The notes under the pieces: generated by a model | The model's database searches: none | What the model saw: the letters and a program-made list of their open reading frames with translations, nothing else | What the model was told of the DNA's origin: nothing | Assembly (NCBI GenBank): GCA_028710895.1 | Contig: JAQTTH010000007.1 | Span: 163,794 to 227,793 of the forward strand | Direction: 5' to 3' | From: Paludibacter sp. | GTDB lineage: Bacteria; Bacteroidota; Bacteroidia; Bacteroidales; Paludibacteraceae | Length of the DNA: 64,000 bases | Shown: piece after piece, positions 9,448 to 16,979 of the stretch | Position numbering within the stretch: position 1 is the first letter of the stretch | Layout of the letters: each line of letters starts with the position of its first letter | Made by a program: the position numbers and the translations under genes

Positions 9448-10725
9448 TTATTGTCCAATAGGAATTCTGCTCAAATATTTTATTGAACTTGTATTGGAAT
9501 AATCGTATTGATATATTCCATCATCGGCAATCATCATTACTATATTATTGTGTGCGATAACATCAAAACCATTCATATCTTTGAAATGAGCAATCTCGTT
9601 TGCCATTATAGTTTGAGGGTCACCAATGTTGTATATTTTTAGTCCATCATCGCAAATAAAAAGTTTTCCGGCATCAATCCCCAATCCTTTGGGGCTTGTC
9701 ATAGTATAGGTTGCAAGTGGTTTTGGTTTATAAACATCGCTTACATTGACTATCATCAATTCGTTGGCACTTTGTCCGCAGCGGTTTGCTTCTGAATGTA
9801 CAGTTACATAGGCTAAATCATTATCCACCACTACCGGATCGCACCCAAAAACATGCTGAACCGAAGATGCATATACCGGTTTTAGTGGATCCTTCACGGA
9901 ATAAATCAACATTCCGGTTGGAGTTCCCATAAACATATTGTCTTTATAGCTGAAAATTGTTTCAATATTCCAACCCATATACATATCACCTGCTGCCTTT
10001 GTTGGCTTTGCAGTCGACAAATCAAAGATATTCATATAATTATTGGTAACTGAATATAAATGATCGTTGTAGATGGTGAAACGTGACATCGATCCATTTA
10101 TTCCGGTGCTACTTTCGACTGTAGCTGTTGAGGTTGGTGATGTATAGAGTATATCACCTTTTGTCCAACCGTTCCACCAGCCTCCTGTGTAATGCGATAC
10201 TTCTTCGGTTTTTTCTTTTAATTCCCAGCCAACCACAACCCCACTGTTTTTTTCTCCATAACATTTTGCATAATCAATACCATATTGGTTATCTGTTGTT
10301 GGCAATGCGGTTGTGAATATAGTATCCAATCTGCCTTTGAGCTCTGGTTGTGCAGGATTGCTAATGTCGAACCAAACTAAATCGACATACGAATCGGCAT
10401 AAAGTAAACCGTTGCGAATTGCTAAATCGGCATTTCCCATCAATTCGATAAAGCCAATTATTTGTGGATTGGCTGGATTCCGATTGTCGATGATATGTAT
10501 CCCCTTTTCTGGTTCTGAGATATACAGGTAGTCATTGTAGAAGCACATTTTACCAAGGCTTGTAATTTTATGAGGCTCTGCAGTAACTTTCACTGAATTG
10601 CGAAAGGTCTCTGCCGACATGAAAACCGGTTCGTTTATTTTGTAAGTAACCATTTCAGTTACCCTGTCCTGGCAACCGGTTAATGCAAGAACCGTCAGGC
10701 TGAGCAAATACATGATCTTTTTCAT
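9448..10725 (-). CDS. LVIVD-repeat beta-propeller lipoprotein
   Basis: A protein of 425 residues with a lipoprotein signal (LALTGC, Cys18). The mature part is made of repeats of about 40-50 residues. Each carries the pattern hydrophobic-D-hydrophobic-NPxxP, for example GIHIIDNRNPANPQIIG, VDLVWFDISNPAQPELKG, LMIVNVSDVYKPKPLA and LKIYNIGDPQTIM. These are LVIVD-type repeats, expected to fold as a beta-propeller on the cell surface or in the periplasm. The ligand is unknown. The gene starts 20 bases after the serpin gene and is part of the ECF-sigma-led operon. A run of Cys and Asn in the C-terminal third (AYVTVHSEANRCGQSANELM) has no assigned role. Confidence 0.78.
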   Translation of the reverse strand: MKKIMYLLSLTVLALTGCQDRVTEMVTYKINEPVFMSAETFRNSVKVTAEPHKITSLGKMCFYNDYLYISEPEKGIHIIDNRNPANPQIIGFIELMGNADLAIRNGLLYADSYVDLVWFDISNPAQPELKGRLDTIFTTALPTTDNQYGIDYAKCYGEKNSGVVVGWELKEKTEEVSHYTGGWWNGWTKGDILYTSPTSTATVESSTGINGSMSRFTIYNDHLYSVTNNYMNIFDLSTAKPTKAAGDMYMGWNIETIFSYKDNMFMGTPTGMLIYSVKDPLKPVYASSVQHVFGCDPVVVDNDLAYVTVHSEANRCGQSANELMIVNVSDVYKPKPLATYTMTSPKGLGIDAGKLFICDDGLKIYNIGDPQTIMANEIAHFKDMNGFDVIAHNNIVMMIADDGIYQYDYSNTSSIKYLSRIPIGQ

Positions 10726-10745
10726 ATCTTATTGATTTTAATGTG

Positions 10746-11984
10746 TCAGAACTTTTCTATATTTCCCATTTTACCGATAAAAAGAATAACTCCTGTGCTT
10801 TTTTCGCGAATTAAAAATACGAAAGGTTTATTCACCTTGAATACAGGGGTTGGTTCGGGAACAGGCATTGATGTTACCATTACTTCTACAACCGTCACGG
10901 CTGCCGCCTCTGTGCCTTCTTCTGTAACTTCTACGTATGTGTCGTGCAGTACGCGTGAGATTTGAAGGTTTGTGTCTGCTATGTTTGTGAAATCAGCAAA
11001 ACCCGTAAATGCCAGATTCATGCCCATATTTTTCAATGGATCATTCAACATGAATTTATTCTGAGTTTTGAAACGGGGCAGATAGACTTCCACTTCCCGT
11101 GTCGACATATTTTGCAGCCTGTTGTTCCAGTTGGTTGTTGTCAGGTTATTTAGAACATCATCTGTGCTTTTTCCTTCATTTGGTAATATCACGGTCATGC
11201 TAAATGCTTTGTTGCCGTAGGGCATATCCAGGTATTGAGCATAATCATCTTTTGCATAGGCAAATGTATCTTTCTGATACATCATGTTTACTTTGACTGC
11301 CGTGTTCAATTCATTTGTAAAGTCAGCTTCTTTCGTATTCTTGGTTTCGAAGTGTTTGCGCCAAATCCCTTTAAAATAGATTGCATTGACAAGGTACATA
11401 ACTGCGTCACCCGGAATTTGGTCCAATGGTTTTTTAATCAGGTTGTTTGTTTTCTTCGCACACCAGTTGTTGATCGTATCCACAGCCCAGCTTTTTGAAA
11501 AATCGAGTTCTTTCACGTAGGCATTAAAATAGTCCGAATTTACTTTTAAAAAATCAGTTTTTACAGGGAAGCCTGTTTTGTACCACAAGGAATTGGCAAT
11601 GTTGAGTTTGGTTGTTGGGTCAATTGTTGGAAGTGTCGATTGCATAATTTTGTAATAGTCATTCATGTCCGCTGCTGACATTCCACTCATTTTCAATGCT
11701 GTTCCCATTTCGGTTTTCGTCTCACCGTTTGCTCCATTCCAGGCCATTCCAAGCGCAATGCTAACGCTTAGTGGAGATACGAACACATTGGTTTCGCCCG
11801 AAGATGAGATTGTTTTCTTTAGTAAATCAAACGCAAATTCATTGTCCTGATTTACGCGTTTCTGAAGTTCTGCATTTAATACGATGGGTTCTGCATCTTT
11901 CGGGATTTTGACGATTGGGTCGTTTTGAGTTGTGCAGCTTATAACTAGAAAGAGTACAAGTGCCAATCTGAATAGTGTTTTCAT
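10746..11984 (-). CDS. Serpin-family lipoprotein (serine/cysteine protease inhibitor)
   Basis: Serpins trap target proteases by a suicide mechanism using an exposed reactive centre loop. This protein has 412 residues, with a lipoprotein signal (VISC, Cys17) followed by a full serpin fold: NVFVSPLSVSIALGMAWNGA near residue 70, NAIYFKGIWRKHFETKNT, and the C-terminal KPFVFLIREKSTGVILFIGK. The hinge EEGTEAAAVT starts at residue 355 and has the small residues needed for loop insertion, so it looks inhibitory. Counting 17 residues along the loop puts P1-P1' at about Thr371-Ser372, surrounded by Val and Met. The target may therefore be an elastase-like or other non-trypsin protease (inference). It lies in the ECF operon, 19 bases after the preceding lipoprotein gene. 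Confidence 0.92.
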   Translation of the reverse strand: MKTLFRLALVLFLVISCTTQNDPIVKIPKDAEPIVLNAELQKRVNQDNEFAFDLLKKTISSSGETNVFVSPLSVSIALGMAWNGANGETKTEMGTALKMSGMSAADMNDYYKIMQSTLPTIDPTTKLNIANSLWYKTGFPVKTDFLKVNSDYFNAYVKELDFSKSWAVDTINNWCAKKTNNLIKKPLDQIPGDAVMYLVNAIYFKGIWRKHFETKNTKEADFTNELNTAVKVNMMYQKDTFAYAKDDYAQYLDMPYGNKAFSMTVILPNEGKSTDDVLNNLTTTNWNNRLQNMSTREVEVYLPRFKTQNKFMLNDPLKNMGMNLAFTGFADFTNIADTNLQISRVLHDTYVEVTEEGTEAAAVTVVEVMVTSMPVPEPTPVFKVNKPFVFLIREKSTGVILFIGKMGNIEKF

Positions 11985-12003
11985 TTTATGGTAGATTTAG
12001 AAG

Positions 12004-12456
12004 TTATTTGCATTCATTTTTGCTTAGCTTTTCACGATACCAGGATATGTGATTTTTTAGTAAAGTTGGTTCATTGCCATATTCGAAAGTAACCTTATGA
12101 ATATCGCCGTTTGTTAGTTTTATCTCCAGCCATTCAGCACCTCCATCTGCACAGTCAGGGCAACCAATTACTTCCTGCAAAGCAAAGAAACTTTTGATGT
12201 TTAGATTTACTTTTGCCGAATCCCAGGCTGAAGGTGCTAATGTTTCATGAAAAGTCAGTGCCGGATACTGTTGACTCCAGCCCGAACAGTGAAATATTGT
12301 TGAGTCTTGCTTAAGAGTCAGTTCATGCTTGCAATAGCCAATGCACTCGCCAAATGATGTTCCGTAGTTTACCTGAATTACTTTGTTGTTTATCTCATTG
12401 CTACAAGATGTAAGTAATAAGCAAATTGTCAATACCCAATAGATTTTTGTTTTCAT
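12004..12456 (-). CDS. Hypothetical lipoprotein in the ECF operon
   Basis: A protein of 150 residues with a lipobox LTSC (Cys18) after a hydrophobic signal. The mature part contains two cysteine pairs: ECIGYCKH, and CPDC just before ADGGAEWLEIKLTNGD. The second resembles a small metal site or disulfide. I do not recognise the family. The start codon is 5 bases after the stop of the beta-barrel gene, and the serpin gene starts 19 bases downstream, so it is very probably co-transcribed. A role near the envelope is inferred from the signal peptide alone. Confidence 0.7.
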   Translation of the reverse strand: MKTKIYWVLTICLLLTSCSNEINNKVIQVNYGTSFGECIGYCKHELTLKQDSTIFHCSGWSQQYPALTFHETLAPSAWDSAKVNLNIKSFFALQEVIGCPDCADGGAEWLEIKLTNGDIHKVTFEYGNEPTLLKNHISWYREKLSKNECK

Positions 12457-12461
12457 AATCT

Positions 12462-13730
12462 TTAAAGTTGAAATCTAAGACCGGCAGTCAGCCCCGCAAC
12501 TGTAGGTAGTTCAGTTCGTGCACTAACAGGTTGATTGTTGTGAAAGAAATAGGAAACCTTAGGTTCCAGATAAATGCCTATGTTTCGATGCAATTTGTAA
12601 GTAACCCCTACTGCTCCGTTCAACGACCATTGAAAGCCGGTAATACCTGTTTCGGCTGTTGTTGTTGTTATGGTTTGATTTCCTGTGTGTTGGTTTTGGG
12701 TGTAGATGGATCGTAAACCCTTTTCGACCATGCCACCACCCGAAATATAGAATTCCCACTTATTATTTTTCCAAATTTGACCTACCAAATTTACCGGAAT
12801 ACCCAAATAATGCAAAGCCAGTGTTGCGTCATAACTTACAAATCCGCTTTTTTCAAAGCTTGAAAACAAATAACTATACATCAGTCCTGATTCGACTGAG
12901 ATACCGGGACTGAGATTCTTTCGCAAAACCAATCCTACTGACAGAACTGAGTGGTATTTTATTTTCTCAAAATCATTGGCGGTCATAATGCTTGTATAGT
13001 TTGTTTCAGCATTCGACAAATAATTCTTTCCGTCCGAAGCAAATAAGAAATCCCCGGAGTTTCCCATCGATGTGCTTCCTGCCTGATTAACCGAAGCAGC
13101 CAGCAGCCACCCTTCTTTGTTTTTGGGTTTGACTGTTTGTTCTTCTATTGTAACTGCAACAAGTGTGTTTGGGGTGTATTTCTTGGTTGAAATATTCGAA
13201 ACCGAATCCTGGGTTTTTACTGTTGATTCGGCAACCTGAATATTTGTTACTGAAATATCCCCTGAATTTTCGGGTTGCACATTTTGTTTAGTTGAGTCTA
13301 CGTTAGTCGTTTGATTGTTTATCAAACTGTTTTCAATTTTCGACTTGTTGACTGCAATTTGTTTCTTTGTGTTGTTTGTTGTTTTTTGGGGATATTCACT
13401 TGTTGATTTAATGTTAGTTGCCTGACTTAATACTGTTTCTTTTCTAATTGCTCCGGTTGTAGGAATGCTTTTCTTTTCAGTTTTACTTAGATAGGATGGA
13501 GAATTAAAGAAAGAGCCAATTGTCAGGAGTAATGCCAATGTGGCAACGGCGGCACCACCCGAAAGCCACCACCAAAATGGGATAACCTTTTTCTTTTTGT
13601 TGGCATTCAGGCGTGCTTCAATCTCATCCCAGCATGCTGCATCAACAGGAATTTCGTGCGCTTCCAGTTTTAGCCGTATGTTTTCACTGAAAACGTCTGG
13701 TTGATCCAAATATATATTGTCGTTTTGCAT
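12462..13730 (-). CDS. Outer-membrane beta-barrel protein with anti-sigma-like N-terminus
   Basis: A protein of 422 residues. Residues 1-50 are charged and cytoplasmic in character, with DAACWDEIEARLNANKKKK; one membrane segment follows (about 52-75, starting FWWWLSGGAAVATLALLLTIG). Next comes a long Ser/Thr/Asn/Lys-rich linker (about 76-200). The C-terminal half alternates hydrophobic and polar residues in beta strands typical of PorT/OmpA-like small barrels, ending AGLTAGLRFQL. The position 2 bases after an ECF sigma gene and the N-terminal half suggest an anti-sigma role, while the C-terminus looks like an outer-membrane barrel or its periplasmic relative. I know similar proteins next to sigma genes in Bacteroidota, but the mechanism is inferred. 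Confidence 0.7.
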   Translation of the reverse strand: MQNDNIYLDQPDVFSENIRLKLEAHEIPVDAACWDEIEARLNANKKKKVIPFWWWLSGGAAVATLALLLTIGSFFNSPSYLSKTEKKSIPTTGAIRKETVLSQATNIKSTSEYPQKTTNNTKKQIAVNKSKIENSLINNQTTNVDSTKQNVQPENSGDISVTNIQVAESTVKTQDSVSNISTKKYTPNTLVAVTIEEQTVKPKNKEGWLLAASVNQAGSTSMGNSGDFLFASDGKNYLSNAETNYTSIMTANDFEKIKYHSVLSVGLVLRKNLSPGISVESGLMYSYLFSSFEKSGFVSYDATLALHYLGIPVNLVGQIWKNNKWEFYISGGGMVEKGLRSIYTQNQHTGNQTITTTTAETGITGFQWSLNGAVGVTYKLHRNIGIYLEPKVSYFFHNNQPVSARTELPTVAGLTAGLRFQL

Positions 13731-13732
13731 GC

Positions 13733-14290
13733 TTATGAATTGAATAGTGTGAGAACCGTTTTTTGCAATAATTTTCGGGCTCTCATAAATTGTGAACGCG
13801 ATGTATTCTCGCTGATATTAAGTATGTTGCCAATTTCGGCATGAGAATAACCTTCGATAGCGTATAAATTGAAAACCGTCCGGTATCCATCCGGTAGCTC
13901 TGAGATGCATCGCATCAAATCGTTTGCAGAGATATTTTCCAAGACAGAAACATCCACATCTTCAATGCTGTGGTTATAATCGTCAATACTCTCGCTTTGC
14001 TTCAGGGCATCGTTCTGCCTGAGGTGTTCCAGTGCCGTGGTGACGAATATCCGTCGCATCCAACCGGCAAAAGAACCCGAACCGGAATAGGTATCCACCT
14101 TTGAAAAGACTTTAATGAACCCATCCTGCAGCAGGTCACGCGCCGTTTCCCGGTCGTTCACGTACCGGAAACAGACACTCATCATGGTCGGTGCATGTTG
14201 CTCGTAGATTTCCCGCTGAGCCCATGATTTCCCGTCCCGACAAGCTGCAATTAGTTCTTGTTCATTCCTTGTAGCCTTTACCAATTCCAT
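13733..14290 (-). CDS. ECF-type RNA polymerase sigma factor
   Basis: A sigma-70 family factor of the extracytoplasmic function group, 185 residues. Region 2 covers roughly residues 22-90 (YEQHAPTMMSVCFRYVNDRE, then ARDLLQDGFIKVF, the core-binding and -10 recognition part). Region 4 covers 125-180, with ELPDGYRTVFNLYAIEGYSH and the helix-turn-helix AEIGNILNISENTSRSQFMRARKLL for -35 recognition. It leads a tight minus-strand operon, and the next gene, with an anti-sigma-like N-terminus, starts 2 bases after the stop. The upstream region carries a possible self-recognised ECF promoter (14301-14330), so autoregulation is likely. The inducing signal is not visible. Confidence 0.93.
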   Translation of the reverse strand: MELVKATRNEQELIAACRDGKSWAQREIYEQHAPTMMSVCFRYVNDRETARDLLQDGFIKVFSKVDTYSGSGSFAGWMRRIFVTTALEHLRQNDALKQSESIDDYNHSIEDVDVSVLENISANDLMRCISELPDGYRTVFNLYAIEGYSHAEIGNILNISENTSRSQFMRARKLLQKTVLTLFNS

Positions 14291-14300
14291 AGTCTGATTG

Positions 14301-14330
14301 TTAGATGCGCGACCGTTTCAAAACGTTGCA
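14301..14330 (-). promoter_or_regulatory. Possible ECF-dependent promoter of the sigma operon
   Basis: Read on the minus strand, TGCAACGTTT (complement of 14321-14330) and GCGCATCTAA (complement of 14301-14310) stand about 15 bases apart, just before the sigma gene ATG at 14290. The layout recalls ECF promoters with a GCAAC-like -35 element. There is no good TAnnTTTG box here. This is an inference from pattern and position. Confidence 0.4.
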
Positions 14331-14417
14331 TCCTCTCAAAGAAAAATGTTTTGTTTTTGTAAAAATACAAATTATTATGATATTGGATTGATTTTGAATA
14401 AAAAAATGGTATATGCA

Positions 14418-14763
14418 TTTAGACCGCCCTGTTTATATTGTTGATAATAGACTTGTTGATTTGTTTGTTTTGTTTAGAGATATGCATAAACACATTTTGT
14501 CATGTGAATCCAAACCCTGAAAGGGTTTAATGTGAATAACCCCCGGTAAGCGAAGCACAACCGGGGGATAATGACACCCACAGATTCACAACCCCGAAGT
14601 GGGTTGAATGTTGTTATAACATTGTTGTTCAACCCACTCCGGGGTTGTTGATGCAGAGATATTCGTATCCCCCCAGTTGCGCAAGCTTACTGGGGGTTAT
14701 TTACATTTAACTCCTTCGGAGTTGCTCTTTGAATATTATTGTTACAAATAAGAGCGGTCTAAA
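14418..14763. repeat. MITE-like element: 10-bp terminal inverted repeats around a nested palindrome
   Basis: TTTAGACCGC at 14418-14427 is repeated inverted at 14754-14763, bounding 346 bases. Inside, a left arm (about 14512-14607) and a right arm (about 14628-14726) are inverted copies of each other. Each arm holds an outer small hairpin (14512-14529 or 14710-14724), an element starting ATAACCCCC and ending GGGGAT, and the inner complementary pair ACAACCCCG/CGGGGTTGT with AGTGGGTTGAA/TTCAACCCACT (14588-14648). No transposase is present. The whole could form a long cruciform or structured RNA. No target-site duplication is obvious. Confidence 0.6.
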
Positions 14764-14835
14764 CGCCTACACCAAAAAAAGACAGAACAACGGCTGTTGG
14801 GGTGAGGTAGCACCTGATTAATGAACGGGTTTGTT

Positions 14836-15228
14836 ATCTCTATGAGTGGAAAAACGATCTCAATGAGTGGAAAAGTCATCTCTACGACCGGAAAAGTCAT
14901 CTCTATAATCGGAGAAGCCATCTCAATGACCGGAAAAGCCATCTCTATGAGTGGAGAAGTCATCTCAATGACCGGAAAAACGATCTCTATGAGTGGAGAA
15001 GTCATCTCAATGACCGGAAAAGTCATCTCTATGAGTGGAGAAACGATCTCTATGAGTGAAGAAGTCATCTCAATGAGTGGAAAAACGATCTCTATAAGTG
15101 GATAAGCCATCTCAATGACCGGAAAAGTCATCTCAATGAGTGGAGAAACTATCTCTATGAGTGGAAAAGTCATCTCGATAAGTGGAGAAGTCATCTCTAT
15201 GAGTGGAGAAGCCATTTCGATAATCGGG
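14836..15228. repeat. Tandem array of 18 exact-length 21-bp repeats plus a partial copy
   Basis: Eighteen consecutive units of 21 bases run from 14836 to 15213, each starting ATCTC, with a degenerate partial copy to 15228. The consensus is ATCTC(T/A)ATGA(GT/CC)GG(A)(A/G)AA(G/A)(T/C)(C/G). Unit length never varies and changes are substitutions only. Neighbouring units often alternate ATCTCT...GAGTGG with ATCTCA...GACCGG, which hints at expansion by 42-bp dimers. One frame on the plus strand reads a seven-residue repeat (ISMSGKV) until a stop in unit 13; the minus strand reads PLIEMTF-type heptads without a stop from 15215 to 14742. No promoter or ribosome site supports either as a gene. There are no spacers, so it is not CRISPR. 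Confidence 0.9.
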
Positions 15229-15433
15229 TCTAAGGGGTCTGTTCAATAAACTGTGTCAGAAAGGGACGTAGCCGCGTTAGCAGTGACATTTTCCTGTTTT
15301 ATAAAACAAAGCTGTCAGAGTTATGCTCCTGCATTCGCTGGTTATTTGTTACTGGTAGTTTGTTGAAAAACAGATTGGCCGACCAACCTGACCAAATAAG
15401 TAACATTCAGAATAGAATGTCGTATTTTAGAAA

Positions 15434-15643
15434 AAGAATAGAACGCGGATATTACGGATTCGGCGGATTGGAACGGATGGAACATTCCGTTCACGGAATA
15501 ATAATTCTACTGATTTAAATACGGATTTTAGTCATGCAAGCATGACTGATAAGATAGTAAATGTCTGAAAATCAATTTCGACTTGTCGAAATTAAAATCC
15601 GTTTTTCATCCGCTAAATCAGCGTTTATCAGCGTTCTATTCTT
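15434..15643. repeat. Inverted repeat of degenerate GGAT/ACGC-type motifs
   Basis: A 13-bp perfect inverted repeat (AAGAATAGAACGC at 15434-15446 and its complement at 15631-15643) bounds degenerate copies of motifs such as ACGGATT, GCGGATT and ACGCTGAT. ACGGATTTT at 15521-15529 also pairs with AAAATCCGT at 15594-15602, and the interior holds the hairpins GTCATGCAAGCATGAC and TTTCGACTTGTCGAAA. Such repeats are scattered in many bacterial genomes; their function is unknown. Confidence 0.6.
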
Positions 15644-15823
15644 CAATATTTTTTTTATTCAATTTTACGACATTATTTATTTCTCATTACTTACCTCAAA
15701 TGAAAAAAATATTCGGATTTTTGAAAAAAAACTTTTTGGTCTAAAAGCCCGACCAGCAAAGGGCTCTGTGAAAATTCAGAGCTTCTAAAATTCATTTTTC
15801 TAAAGAAAAAACGGATTTCACTA

Positions 15824-15854
15824 TTGCATATCTAAAAACTTCCTCTTAAATTTG
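15824..15854 (+). promoter_or_regulatory. Promoter of the gene at 15910 (TTG, 20 bases, TAAATTTG)
   Basis: TAAATTTG at 15847-15854 fits the -7 consensus, and TTG at 15824-15826 is 20 bases upstream, the spacing expected for the -33 element. The gene starts 55 bases downstream. Confidence 0.7.
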
Positions 15855-15909
15855 TTGGCAGATTCACATAAAAAGAATCGGAAATAATAACCTACTAAAT
15901 CAAATTCAA

Positions 15910-16590
15910 ATGACAAATTATCAGAATGCGGTATTATCTGCTTACGAAAAAATGCTTATTGAGTGCGACAAAGCCCCGGCGGCAGTTGCTAAAATTCCTG
16001 TCTTCGGCAAAAAAATCATCAGAGTACGTGAACTTGTTACTGAGATCAAATCGCTCATTCCACAACAAGAAGAGATTACCACCGGTATCACAACCGAAAA
16101 GAACGCTTTGCTCGAAGATGTTGCTGAACTCGTGTTGGATATTGTTGGAGCCGTACATGCCTATGCCGAAGAAAGAAAAGATATTAACTTGCAGGAAAAG
16201 GTGAGTTATAACCGCACGCAGGTACATCACGAAGATCAGGCCGGACTTATACACATTGCAGATATAGTGATGGCGCAAGTTCAAAAAATCCCTGCTGCCG
16301 ACCTGGAAGAGTGCGGCATTGCTGCCGATGAAGTACAGGAATGTACCGATAAACTGGCAAAACTGAAAACAAGTGTGAACGACAAAAACATTGTGTCTAT
16401 CGACCAGTCAAACATCACCAAGCGCATTGGCAGTCTGTTCGGCGAGTTGGCCGATATCAGACACAATTCGCTCGACAAGCTTATTCGTCAGTTCGAACGC
16501 AAAGATCCCGATTTCTATTTCAAATTTAAGGCTGCTTCGGTTATCCACTACAGCCCGGCCAAAAAAGCTGCCCCAACTCCTACGGCGTAA
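15910..16590 (+). CDS. Hypothetical helical protein
   Basis: A protein of 226 residues with no signal peptide or membrane segment, so it is probably cytoplasmic. It is almost wholly helical in character, with long amphipathic stretches (VRELVTEIKSLIPQQEEITTG, then EDVAELVLDIVGAVHAYAEE and DEVQECTDKLAKLKTSVNDK). It ends in a basic Pro/Ala tail (SPAKKAAPTPTA). I do not recognise the family and assign no function. It has its own good promoter at 15824-15854 and a hairpin after the stop, so it is monocistronic. Its base composition resembles the core genome more than the AT-rich island starting about 400 bases downstream, so it may mark the island's left border. Confidence 0.72.
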   Translation: MTNYQNAVLSAYEKMLIECDKAPAAVAKIPVFGKKIIRVRELVTEIKSLIPQQEEITTGITTEKNALLEDVAELVLDIVGAVHAYAEERKDINLQEKVSYNRTQVHHEDQAGLIHIADIVMAQVQKIPAADLEECGIAADEVQECTDKLAKLKTSVNDKNIVSIDQSNITKRIGSLFGELADIRHNSLDKLIRQFERKDPDFYFKFKAASVIHYSPAKKAAPTPTA

Positions 16591-16630
16591 ACAACTAATT
16601 TCGTTCACTACCACTATCGCTATCCCTGAA

Positions 16631-16670
16631 ACTTCCCCTAAGGTTATTTGCTTTAGGGGGAGTAATTTTA
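16631..16670 (+). terminator. Probable terminator after the gene at 15910
   Basis: An 11-bp stem with one G-U pair (16631-16641 with 16653-16663; CCCC/GGGG core) and an 11-base loop is followed by AATTTTA. The T-run is weak. Confidence 0.55.
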
Positions 16671-16979
16671 AAAATGGAATTTTGAGCTAAAGCGGGTGGG
16701 CGGGGTTTCATTGATTTATCTTAGGCTTATAAAGCAAATATATGCGAACAACAGTTAATATAAAACTATTTACACATATCGTTACGAATCAATATAATAA
16801 AACATTACAGCAAAAAACATAAATGCGATATATGTCCACCTCAGGTTCCCATACCCAACTTAGAGTTCCCATAGCAATGTATTAGGTGCAATCCCCAAAA
16901 AAAGGAAGACAGACAGAAAACGCTATAAATTAGACCGAAAAATAAATAATTTGCATTATAACAACTAAAACGACAGCTT
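16671..16979. other. Gene-free left flank of the defence island
   Basis: An AT-rich stretch in which I see no gene, tRNA or clear attachment site. GTTCCCATA occurs twice about 20 bases apart (near 16846 and 16866); its meaning is unknown. No box fully matching TAnnTTTG was found before the gene at 16980, so its promoter is unclear. Confidence 0.4.

Larger units (their letters stand above)
15229..15909. other. Gene-free stretch with inverted repeat and one promoter
   Basis: I see no supportable gene between the tandem array and 15910. The segment near 15237-15265 (GTCTGTTCAATAAACTGTGT within it) resembles an insertion-sequence end, but no transposase or partner end is present. A degenerate inverted repeat lies at 15434-15643, a small hairpin at about 15763-15782 (GCTCTG/CAGAGC), and a promoter at 15824-15854. 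Confidence 0.5.

Noticed and set aside
14821..15105. Open frame of 94 codons on the plus strand across the same array
   Set aside because: It ends at a stop created by a substitution in unit 13 and has no independent support.
14742..15215. Open frame of 157 codons on the minus strand across the tandem array (PLIEMTF-type heptads)
   Set aside because: No promoter, no recognisable domain, and openness follows from repeating one stop-free 21-base unit. Kept as a repeat, not a gene.
14836..15228. CRISPR array
   Set aside because: Units are contiguous 21-mers with no unique spacers and no cas genes nearby.
15561..15788. Open frame of 75 codons on the plus strand
   Set aside because: It overlaps an inverted repeat, has no promoter box, and its composition is not gene-like.
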